This document shows, piece after piece, positions 7,123 through 14,566 of a stretch of 19,203 nt of DNA (position 1 is its first letter; every line of letters starts with the position of its first letter). The notes below the pieces were generated by a model. The model worked only from the letters and a program-made list of their open reading frames with translations. It did no database searches and had not been told where the DNA came from. Both the position numbers and the translations under genes were made by a program. The DNA comes from Muribaculaceae bacterium (GTDB lineage: Bacteria; Bacteroidota; Bacteroidia; Bacteroidales; Muribaculaceae). The DNA lies in contig JAEEVB010000010.1 of assembly GCA_016287065.1 (NCBI GenBank), positions 1-19,203 on the forward strand, read 5' to 3'.

Positions 7123-9718
7123 AACTGATGCCGAGGATGATGTTGATGAGGGCGGTGACGTCGGAGACATTGATTTTGCCGTTGCCGTCGATGTCGGCAC
7201 GCACTTCATCTTTGGGCACTATGCCTAGAATCATGTTGACGAGGGTGGTGACGTCGGTGACGTTGACACGACCATTGTCGTCGATATCACCCGTCAAAAC
7301 CACCTTGTAAACAAACTGGCGCACGGGCGAATAGTCGGTGTACTGCAGTGTGCTGCCAGTTGCAATGGTGTAGTAGGCAAAACGGCCTCGCACATAGTAG
7401 GTCTTGCCGTCGGTCAGCTTACCCGTACCGGTTATGGAGCCGAGTCGTGGCGTAGCAAAAGTGCCGTCGTCGATAGTACCCCTATAGGAAGTGCGCACGG
7501 GGAACGAGGGACTGCTGCTGATCTCGACACGCAGTGATTGTGGCCCTTCTTGCGGCTCAAATGCCACACGAGAAAGGCTGGTGAGCACCGTGTCGGTAAC
7601 AGCGGGCACAACATACTCGGGCACAGTGGGAATGACGTCGGCCGTCTGTAACTTGATGGCGCTACTGAGCACCTCGGCTTCGCCTAAGCGCGCACGTACG
7701 CGCACATAATAGGTGGAGCCACCTGCCAGTGCATACTTAGGAATGGTGAAAGACGGCTCAGCGCTTGTGGCAGTATAGGCCAGCGATGCAAAATTAGACA
7801 CCAGCGACATCTCGAGCTGATATTGCGTGCCTGCAGAAGCCTGCGTGCAAGTGATGGTGGGCGTGAGTGAGAGACCCGTCGTGTTGTTGGCGGGCGAGGT
7901 TACCTGCATCACGCCATAGGAGAACTGCCCCACCTCGCTCGTGTTCTCAAACTGGTTGAGTCCACAAGCCGAGACTTGCCAGAAGTAAGTGCCCTCGGTG
8001 AGTCCCGGCACCTGTGCAATCACATATCGTGCCGAGTCGAGCTGCACATTGGCAACCATGTCGGAGAGTTCGGCATCGCGATAGACACGCAGCGTGTAGT
8101 TCATGTTACCGGCCCCTTCGCCACAGGTCCACTCGAGATAATTGAGTTCGGTTGTGGGCTCTCCGTTGACAGGGAACAAGAGCACAGGCTTGGGCGCCTG
8201 TGTGGGGGTAGCTCCCAGTTGCAAGGGAGCATACTCATTCTCCCAACGGTCGAGGATAGTGACGGCAAAGTCGTAGCCCTGCTGATAGGCTTGCGGTATA
8301 TCAAACGATGGCGCATAGCGCACACCCAAGATGTATTGAGGCTGACACTTGAACGTGGCCATATCTACCGAGTCGGGTATGGCATAGACCACATAGCGCA
8401 CATTGGGGACCGAGTCCCACTGGAGCACATTGGCATTGCGCTCAAAGCCCGTGATGGTGCCATAGGTGTGGTCGGGCTGAATCCAAGCCACCGCGGGATT
8501 GAGCGAAGGCGTGGTATAGACATGTTCCTTCAAGTAATGGCGGAGCTGCTTGGTCTTGCCGTTGAGCATGCCCGAAAGATTGCGCCAGGTGCCATACTTG
8601 AAATAGACCATGCCAAAGACGCCACTCTTCATGGCATCGCGCATGATAAGCACCTGATTAACATACTCGTCAAGGCTCCAGTTAGAGCCTTCGGTCATGC
8701 GATCGACGGCATAGCCGCTGATATAGACGTGTCGGTTGAACTTCTGGCCGATCTTGCCCCACCACTGTGTGACACCGGTGTAGGTCTGCGAGGTGTTCCA
8801 ATAGACTTGAGGAGCCATGAAGTCGATGGTGCCACGCGATATCCAGGCCATGGGGTCGCTGAAAATCTGGTTGTACTGCCAATCGCTGCCCGGGCTAGGG
8901 TCAACACCATATTGCGCCGCCACGGCGGGACTAGAGCAAGCTACCCCTGCAGGGCCGATGCCGAAACGCACCCAGGGCTTGGTGTTCTTGACCATCTCGT
9001 TCACGTCGTGAACCATCATGTTGACGTTCTCACGACGCCAGTCGCCCTGCGACATGGTGCCACCCTCACGGCGATAGGCGTTATAGAGGGCCGAATCGAG
9101 GTCCATCGAGGCACCGTCCTGGTTGTAGAAGTAGTCGTCGAAGACCAGACCGTCGCAATCATACTTTGTGATGATGTCCTGACACACGTCGACCACACGC
9201 TGGCGCACTTCGGGCAAGCCCGGATTGAGCACCGTCTCGTAGTCGTCCTGCAAGAGCCACTCGGGATGCGTGTGAACATAGTCCAGTTCACTCTGGCCCC
9301 AAAGGCCCGCCGACTTGGAGGCATAGCGATAGGGATTGACCCAGGCATAGACCTCGATGCCCCGCTTGTGACTCTCGGTAATGAGGTAGTCGAAGGGGTC
9401 GAAAGCCGGAGCCATGCCACGCTGTCCGCTCACGAGATTGGACCAGGGTTCGTAGGCCGAATCGTAGTAAGCATCGCACATGGCACGCACATGAAAGTAG
9501 ATGGCATTCATGTTGTTTACAGCCAGGGTATCGAGCATCTTCTGGCAGGCCAACCTCATAGCAGGTGCGTTGCGCTCGGTGATGGCACCTGAAGGCCAGT
9601 CGCTCACATAGGCACTCATCCACACGCCGCGCTGCTCGCGCTTCACCTGTGCCTGCGCTGGGATGAACAAGGTGCCAAGCAACAGGGCCAGCAATAATAT
9701 AACTGAAAATTTCTTCAT
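7121..9718 (-). CDS. Secreted GHL10-type glycoside hydrolase with FN3-like repeats and dockerin-like tail
   Basis: Predicted glycan-cleaving enzyme of the family-10-like glycosylhydrolase group (GHL10; same broad group as E. coli DigH/YddW and B. subtilis YngK). In 865 residues: signal peptide (1-24, ending PAQAQ); a TIM-barrel-like domain (about 26-400) with RGVWMSAYVSDW, IYFHVRAMCDAYYDS, GIEVYAWVNPYR, THPEWLLQ, DGLVFDDYFY (189-198), RFGIGPAGV and DFMAPQVYW; three or so FN3-like beta modules (about 405-805); and a two-repeat dockerin-like end (810-865). The longer frame begins with GTG at 9721; ATG 9718 follows at once and is the better start. It is the last gene of the SusCD locus but sits behind a terminator. 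Secretion is expected; the C-terminus shows no typical lipobox or sorting domain other than the dockerin-like module. Substrate is not readable from sequence; a peptidoglycan-type glycan is one possibility by family analogy. Confidence 0.87.
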   Translation of the reverse strand: MKKFSVILLLALLLGTLFIPAQAQVKREQRGVWMSAYVSDWPSGAITERNAPAMRLACQKMLDTLAVNNMNAIYFHVRAMCDAYYDSAYEPWSNLVSGQRGMAPAFDPFDYLITESHKRGIEVYAWVNPYRYASKSAGLWGQSELDYVHTHPEWLLQDDYETVLNPGLPEVRQRVVDVCQDIITKYDCDGLVFDDYFYNQDGASMDLDSALYNAYRREGGTMSQGDWRRENVNMMVHDVNEMVKNTKPWVRFGIGPAGVACSSPAVAAQYGVDPSPGSDWQYNQIFSDPMAWISRGTIDFMAPQVYWNTSQTYTGVTQWWGKIGQKFNRHVYISGYAVDRMTEGSNWSLDEYVNQVLIMRDAMKSGVFGMVYFKYGTWRNLSGMLNGKTKQLRHYLKEHVYTTPSLNPAVAWIQPDHTYGTITGFERNANVLQWDSVPNVRYVVYAIPDSVDMATFKCQPQYILGVRYAPSFDIPQAYQQGYDFAVTILDRWENEYAPLQLGATPTQAPKPVLLFPVNGEPTTELNYLEWTCGEGAGNMNYTLRVYRDAELSDMVANVQLDSARYVIAQVPGLTEGTYFWQVSACGLNQFENTSEVGQFSYGVMQVTSPANNTTGLSLTPTITCTQASAGTQYQLEMSLVSNFASLAYTATSAEPSFTIPKYALAGGSTYYVRVRARLGEAEVLSSAIKLQTADVIPTVPEYVVPAVTDTVLTSLSRVAFEPQEGPQSLRVEISSSPSFPVRTSYRGTIDDGTFATPRLGSITGTGKLTDGKTYYVRGRFAYYTIATGSTLQYTDYSPVRQFVYKVVLTGDIDDNGRVNVTDVTTLVNMILGIVPKDEVRADIDGNGKINVSDVTALINIILGIS
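7124..7291 (-). other. Dockerin-like module encoding the C-terminus of the GHL10-type protein
   Basis: Encodes two F-hand-like repeats, DIDDNGRVNVTD and DIDGNGKINVSD, each followed by a helix ending (I)ILG and joined by a VPKD-containing linker. Calcium-ligand positions 1, 3, 5, 9 and 12 are all acidic or Asn in both. The same arrangement ends the protein encoded at 17906-19203. Confidence 0.85.
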
Positions 9719-9733
9719 CACTTTCTTTGTTTT

Positions 9734-9765
9734 AAAAAAGCCACGGCCTGTGGTTAAGCCGTGGC
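9734..9765 (-). terminator. Rho-independent terminator between PKD lipoprotein and GHL10 genes
   Basis: On the minus strand GCCACGGC (9765-9758) pairs perfectly with GCCGTGGC (9747-9740) around a ten-base loop and is followed by six T (9739-9734). It sits 45 bases after the end of the PKD lipoprotein gene and only 15 bases before the hydrolase ATG. No TAnnTTTG box is visible in the remaining bases, so hydrolase expression may rely on read-through. Confidence 0.82.
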
Positions 9766-9810
9766 CTTCATGTTAAGGTATACTGCGAGTAACCGTCAAT
9801 TGTGACGACA

Positions 9811-11553
9811 TCAGAACAGATTGGTGAGTCGGGGGTTGATGGTCACACCAAGAATCTTGGCATTTGTAGCACCCGTATTCACGATAGTCTGCTTATCGGG
9901 ATCGTAGTAATAGAGGCCCGAGGTGTAGTTCTTCTCGTCTTTGGCAGCACGGAAACCGAAGTAGACGTAGTGCGTCTGCCTGTCAACGGCCATCTGAGTG
10001 GTGTGAACACCCTCGGCATCGGTCGTATTAATCGGGTCGGCCTCCATGTGGAAGAACTTCACGAACTTGTCGTAGGTAACGGTCTCGCTCAGGCCAGGCA
10101 GCTTGTAGTGTCCGAAGCCCACATCGGGTGTTGTGCCCTTGGTCATCCACACATAGAGGTTGCCCAGGTCTTCATCGAGTGTAAAGGCACGCGGTTGCGT
10201 GGTCTCGAGCACAATGGGATGAGGAATGGGAATGCCTGCACCCGTCTTGCCAATGTCGCTGGCATTGAAGCGATAGATGCCATAACCCGAGTAGTTCTTG
10301 CCCCACCAGAACATGCCCGTCTTGTCGATGTATAGACCTGTGTGGATGGCACCATAAGAGAGGCCATTGCCATAGTAAGCAAGCTGGTTGTTGATCACGA
10401 AGTAGCCTGCCGAACTGTTGAAGTTGGTGGCCTCCTTCTCACCGCGAGTGTCGAGCGGCAAGCGGCGAATGCCGGTGTTGCGGTCGGTGTAGTAGAGGTA
10501 AGTGGCATCGGCAAAACCCTGGAACGGGTCGTTGAATGCCTGCTGACCTACATTGGTGACCATGATGTCGACACTTGCACCATCGGCACTCATGACGGTA
10601 ATCTTGCCGTCGCCCAAGGTGCTGTTCTCGTCGTTTACATAGTAATACTGCTTGCCGCAATCGAGGATGTAGATATTGTCTTGCTCAAGTGTGGTAGAGT
10701 CGGTCTTGGTGACCTGCTTGGCAAAAACAATCTGGGTGGGCATATTGCCAGAATTCACCCCCATGTCGAAGGTCATATTCTTGGTGCCGGCAGGCAGCTG
10801 CGACATATCTACCAGTTTGTAGGCCTTGATGTTGCCGCCCAGCTCAGCATAGTAGAGCGTGGGAGCAGGCACCGAGCTACCTACCTGAACATTCACATAG
10901 GAGTCCTCGAGACGGCGGTTCTCGCCATTGATGTCGAACCACGTCTGCACCTCAATCTTCTGCGAACCGATGTTCTTGAAGGTGAGTTTGCCTGGGTTAT
11001 CGATGGTGCCATCGGCATGAGAATAGCCCTCAAAGGTTTCAATCTCAGTGCCGCTGGCGGTCTTGGTGCCTTCCGGGAATTTCCACACATATTTGCAAAT
11101 GAGGTTCTCGGGGTTAGGCAACTCGATATCGAGGAGCACCGACACATCGTTGATGACAATGGTGGGAGCCGATTGCTCAGCCACGCTGAGCACAGGCGCG
11201 ATGTCGTAGATGAGGAGCGGATAAGTGCGGCTACCCACGCCATCCACGTTCAGAGTCACCTGATAGATGCCCGCCGTTTCATATTTGTGCTTGGGGTTGG
11301 CATCGGTAGAGGTAGTACCATCGCCGAAGTCCCAAGTCACAGCACCCGACTTAGCCGAAGTGTTGTTGAACTGAATGGTGGACACCACATAGAAGTCTAA
11401 CTGATACAGGTCACCATCAACATTATAGGTGAAGTCAACATCCTTGGTAGGGAAATTGCCATAAGCGGGGTCCTTGTCGGTACAAGCCACCAACGCAAGC
11501 AAAGCCACTGCCAGCATACTGATTTTATGAATCATCTTCTTCATAGTCGTCAT
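9811..11553 (-). CDS. PKD-domain surface lipoprotein with propeller-like body
   Basis: Probable SusE/SusF-position glycan-binding or scaffold lipoprotein. The N-terminus is a lipoprotein signal with lipobox LVAC (Cys 24), followed by TDKD, an acidic stretch of the kind associated with surface export in Bacteroidetes. A PKD-like Ig domain follows (about 40-120; AVTWDFGDGT at 71-80, then KHKYETAGIYQVTLNV). The remaining 400 residues contain repeated beta-propeller-like segments such as ADATYLYYTDRNTGIRRLPL, LYIDKTGMFWWGK, YGIYRFNA and LYYYDPDKQT. It resembles PKD-like family lipoproteins found beside SusC/SusD. Start may be 11553 (three bases after the upstream stop) or ATG 11544. The tight spacing shows co-transcription with the upstream lipoprotein gene. 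No catalytic motif seen. Confidence 0.8.
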   Translation of the reverse strand: MTTMKKMIHKISMLAVALLALVACTDKDPAYGNFPTKDVDFTYNVDGDLYQLDFYVVSTIQFNNTSAKSGAVTWDFGDGTTSTDANPKHKYETAGIYQVTLNVDGVGSRTYPLLIYDIAPVLSVAEQSAPTIVINDVSVLLDIELPNPENLICKYVWKFPEGTKTASGTEIETFEGYSHADGTIDNPGKLTFKNIGSQKIEVQTWFDINGENRRLEDSYVNVQVGSSVPAPTLYYAELGGNIKAYKLVDMSQLPAGTKNMTFDMGVNSGNMPTQIVFAKQVTKTDSTTLEQDNIYILDCGKQYYYVNDENSTLGDGKITVMSADGASVDIMVTNVGQQAFNDPFQGFADATYLYYTDRNTGIRRLPLDTRGEKEATNFNSSAGYFVINNQLAYYGNGLSYGAIHTGLYIDKTGMFWWGKNYSGYGIYRFNASDIGKTGAGIPIPHPIVLETTQPRAFTLDEDLGNLYVWMTKGTTPDVGFGHYKLPGLSETVTYDKFVKFFHMEADPINTTDAEGVHTTQMAVDRQTHYVYFGFRAAKDEKNYTSGLYYYDPDKQTIVNTGATNAKILGVTINPRLTNLF

Positions 11554-11556
11554 AGT

Positions 11557-12603
11557 TTAGTTGAGGGTAATTTCTTTGTTATCGGTAGTCACACCCACTT
11601 TGCCGTCAGTGTCATAAACACGAAATTCTGGTAATAAGAAATATTTTCTTGAGAATGAAACGGCATAGTTCTTATTGGCCGAATCATAAATCCAGCTGGT
11701 GAAAGGAATGAGGCTGATGAGATCCTTCCAATAAGGCATATACTCACGGCGCACCGTGGTGATGCGGCCGCCAATGTCGTCGCTATAACGGCTGAAGAGC
11801 CACTGGCTCGAGCCATAGACGGGATAGACGTTCACACCTTGAGGCGCGTCGGCTTCAGTAGCAATCTCGTGATAGATGGCGGCACCCGACTCAGAGACGG
11901 TTGTGTAGTAGTAATGATCAACCTCATCGGTGGTGTACCACGCAGTTGATTTGTCGGCGGTCTCAGTGACAGTGGGGAACGACACATTGTGCTTGGCGTT
12001 CATCTCTTGGAATTGCTCCTCGGTGAAAGCATAGTTGATGTAGACGTTACGCAGGTCGTTATAGTACAAGCTGTCTTTGGTGAGCGCATTGATCAGGTAG
12101 TTCACAAACTCGGTCTGGAAGGTCGAGGGATAATAGGAATCAAACTTATCTTGATCCCAATCAAGAGGAGTTACCCAATTCACAGGTGAAAGTGTACGTG
12201 AGGTGGGAAATGAATCAGTTAGCACATATTCATAGCCATCCCACACGGCATCGCTATGACTGTATTCGGCCACCTTCTGCATGCTTCGCACAGTGTCGGT
12301 GACGGAAATCGTCTTGGTGTAGGACAGAGCCGTGGTGAGCTTGCTGGTGGCGGCGGCACTCTGCTGACGCTTGACCAGAGCCCACACCTCGCTGCGGTCG
12401 ATGGTCTTGTCGCTTGAGGTGTAATACTTTCCTTTAAAAGTGGCATAAGCACCAGCCTTTACAGCCATAGAGTTCTGCTCCCAGTCAACGGTAGGCAGGA
12501 CCTGACCAATTTCCATGCGGTCGGCAAAGAGGTCATGATTAGCACACGAGGTGAAGAGTCCTAATGTGAGTGCCAAAGCACCTAATATTTTATAAATCTT
12601 CAT
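11557..12603 (-). CDS. Uncharacterised lipoprotein of the SusCD operon
   Basis: I do not recognise the family. The 348-residue product has a clear lipoprotein signal (MKIYKILGALALTLGLFTSC, Cys 20) and a mature chain with abundant Tyr, Trp, Ser and Thr and no membrane helix, as expected of a beta-rich periplasmic or surface lipoprotein. After a possible Ig-like first part (about 30-130), a central segment is rich in aromatic residues (DWDQDKFDSYYPSTFQ, EVDHYYYTTVS). It could be a distant DUF4843-like protein, a family often encoded at this position, but it is longer than those usually are and I cannot confirm the match. It lies between the susD-like gene (29-base gap) and the PKD lipoprotein gene (3-base gap), so a SusE-like accessory role in glycan capture is inferred from position only. 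Confidence 0.7.
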   Translation of the reverse strand: MKIYKILGALALTLGLFTSCANHDLFADRMEIGQVLPTVDWEQNSMAVKAGAYATFKGKYYTSSDKTIDRSEVWALVKRQQSAAATSKLTTALSYTKTISVTDTVRSMQKVAEYSHSDAVWDGYEYVLTDSFPTSRTLSPVNWVTPLDWDQDKFDSYYPSTFQTEFVNYLINALTKDSLYYNDLRNVYINYAFTEEQFQEMNAKHNVSFPTVTETADKSTAWYTTDEVDHYYYTTVSESGAAIYHEIATEADAPQGVNVYPVYGSSQWLFSRYSDDIGGRITTVRREYMPYWKDLISLIPFTSWIYDSANKNYAVSFSRKYFLLPEFRVYDTDGKVGVTTDNKEITLN

Positions 12604-12632
12604 AATCTTATCTTGATATATAGTTTAAACAA

Positions 12633-14564
12633 TCATTGCTCTTCAGTGAGAGATGTCACTTCGCCATAGGCATGTGCCCAAATCATGGGCTCCTGGAGCC
12701 ACTTGTAGTTCTTGTAGGCTCCCAGGCGCTGCAACTCGGCGCGGTTATACTTTTCCTCGGTCTCGGGGTCGTAGTTGAGACGCTGAATCCAGGTATTCTC
12801 CTTCTCAGCCTCGGTGAGACCATCAATCCAATAGGCTGAATAGAGATTATAGGGACGACGCAGCGTGGGATAGATAATCTCGTTCTGGTCACCAATACCG
12901 TAGTTGTTGCGATTGTTGCTGTAGTGGTAACGGCGCATGTCGGTCCACTGCTCGGGCTGGAGATACATGGCAATGTACTTCTGCTCCATGAGGTCACTCA
13001 AGGTGAATTCGCTGGGGTTAAAGAACCAATGCTTGTTACCGCGAACTGAAACCTTATAGACCTTAGGAGTGGCACCAGTGCCAGAATAGTAATCCTCGTT
13101 ATTCAGGAAGGCATCGACCTGAGCATGCCAGTAATCACCCTGTACCCAACCGGGTTTCGTGCCTTGCGACTTGCCGGGGTACTTGTTGTCGGTCTTCTCG
13201 TTGTAGTTGGGGTTAGGATACTTCTCGAGGAAGAAGTCGAGATGACGCTGAATGTTGTGTTCAGTGGCTTCCTTGGCGAGCTCGCAGGCTTTCACCTTGT
13301 TGCCCAGCCAGTACTCGGCCTCGGCCTTGATGAAGTAGAGTTCCTCCATCGTGAAGATGGGATTGTAGCAAGTCACATCGCCGGCGTATGCACCCATGTA
13401 GAGGTCGGGATAGTTCACCACCTTGTAGGTGCTACCCATACCAATGTTGTTCTCAAGGCAGCGAATCTTGTTCACGGTGCTGGGGTTGGAAGCCGTCTCG
13501 GGACCATCGCGTGCAAGCATGAGCAAGGCCAGACGCGGGTCATTGCCGTAACCGTTGGTACAAGTTTTGCCATCGGGACGCTCAGCGCTATACTTACCCA
13601 TATCCTTCTCGTTGTCGGCTGAGCCAAGGCCCAGCAGGTCGACCACGAAGAACTTGGAGGGAATGGCACTTGAAAGCAGGTTGCCGCGCGACTCCCAAGA
13701 GTTGATGATGGGCTGCGCAATGCTCCACACAGCATTCTGGGTGACAGTACCGCCATCCCATTTGTAACGGGGTTCGTTTCCAAACCAGTCGCCGTGCAAG
13801 AGTTCGCCCTTGCGCCACTGATTGATGGCGGCATCGGCAGCAGCAATAATCTTGTTGCAAGTAGCAGCACTGCGGTCGACATTAGGAATGTTGCGCAACA
13901 GGATGCGGGCCTTTATGGCATAGACGAGACCTTTCCAGCGCTCGAGGTCACCACCATAGACGCGGTCCTCGGCAAAGGTGATTTCCTGGTTGTCGGGGCT
14001 CTGTGCGATGGCGGGGTCTTCGTACATCTTAATCAGTTCGTCGGCCTCTTCGAGCATCCATTTGTAGATAGAGGTCTGCGTATCGTATTGGGGCGCATTC
14101 GACTGATAGGCCTGACTGCGAGGCATGTCGCCGAAGGCATCGGTCGTGAGCTGGGTTGACATCAGCTTGATGGTGCGTGCAATCAGCTCATAGTTGGGAG
14201 AATTGATTATGCGAGAATTCTCGATAAGGGTGTTGCCATTCTTACCGATGTCGTAGAAGTGACGTCGCCACATGGGGTGACGGTTCATGGTGAGCATCTC
14301 CCACTCGCACTTATAGGAATAAGCACCCACCGAGCTCTTGCCGGCTGTGGTGAGCATCTGCGAGAAATAGGCATAATACTCGGAGTGGTCATAGACGACC
14401 TGCTGTGCATAGAAAACGAGCACCGGCAAGCCGACCTTGGCATCGATATAGTGAGCCCTATCGGGATTTACGTTGTCATCGAGCACATCAGTACAGCTCA
14501 CCGACACAAAGCCCATCAACAACGTTGCTACGATTAATCTTATCTTTTTCATAGGTCTAGTCAT
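12633..14564 (-). CDS. SusD/RagB-family glycan-binding lipoprotein
   Basis: Surface lipoprotein that caps a SusC transporter and binds its substrate. A lipoprotein signal (lipobox SVSC, Cys 24) is followed by TDVLDDNVNPDRAHYIDAKV, a typical SusD-like N-terminus. TPR-type helical segments are visible: ELIARTIKLMSTQLTTDAFGDMP, the family hallmark where a helix leads into the DxxGDxP motif; YGGDLERWKGLVYAIKARILLR; and EELYFIKAEAEYWLGNKVKACELAKEA. The C-terminus has the usual EQKYIAMYLQPEQWTDMRRY segment and YPTLRRPYN. At 643 residues it is longer than classical SusD (about 550), closer to the SusD-like_2 group. Start is 14564, two bases after the susC stop, or ATG 14552 giving MKKIRL; both retain the signal. 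Substrate cannot be told from sequence. Confidence 0.92.
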   Translation of the reverse strand: MTRPMKKIRLIVATLLMGFVSVSCTDVLDDNVNPDRAHYIDAKVGLPVLVFYAQQVVYDHSEYYAYFSQMLTTAGKSSVGAYSYKCEWEMLTMNRHPMWRRHFYDIGKNGNTLIENSRIINSPNYELIARTIKLMSTQLTTDAFGDMPRSQAYQSNAPQYDTQTSIYKWMLEEADELIKMYEDPAIAQSPDNQEITFAEDRVYGGDLERWKGLVYAIKARILLRNIPNVDRSAATCNKIIAAADAAINQWRKGELLHGDWFGNEPRYKWDGGTVTQNAVWSIAQPIINSWESRGNLLSSAIPSKFFVVDLLGLGSADNEKDMGKYSAERPDGKTCTNGYGNDPRLALLMLARDGPETASNPSTVNKIRCLENNIGMGSTYKVVNYPDLYMGAYAGDVTCYNPIFTMEELYFIKAEAEYWLGNKVKACELAKEATEHNIQRHLDFFLEKYPNPNYNEKTDNKYPGKSQGTKPGWVQGDYWHAQVDAFLNNEDYYSGTGATPKVYKVSVRGNKHWFFNPSEFTLSDLMEQKYIAMYLQPEQWTDMRRYHYSNNRNNYGIGDQNEIIYPTLRRPYNLYSAYWIDGLTEAEKENTWIQRLNYDPETEEKYNRAELQRLGAYKNYKWLQEPMIWAHAYGEVTSLTEEQ

Positions 14565-14566
14565 TT

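Noticed and set aside
7976..9592. A 538-codon open frame on the plus strand opposite the GHL10 gene
   Set aside because: It mirrors the codon structure of the real gene on the other strand; its translation shows no recognisable domain, signal or start context, while the minus-strand protein has clear family motifs.
10342..11400. A 352-codon plus-strand frame opposite the PKD lipoprotein
   Set aside because: Shadow frame; no motif, and the minus-strand product has a lipobox and a PKD domain.
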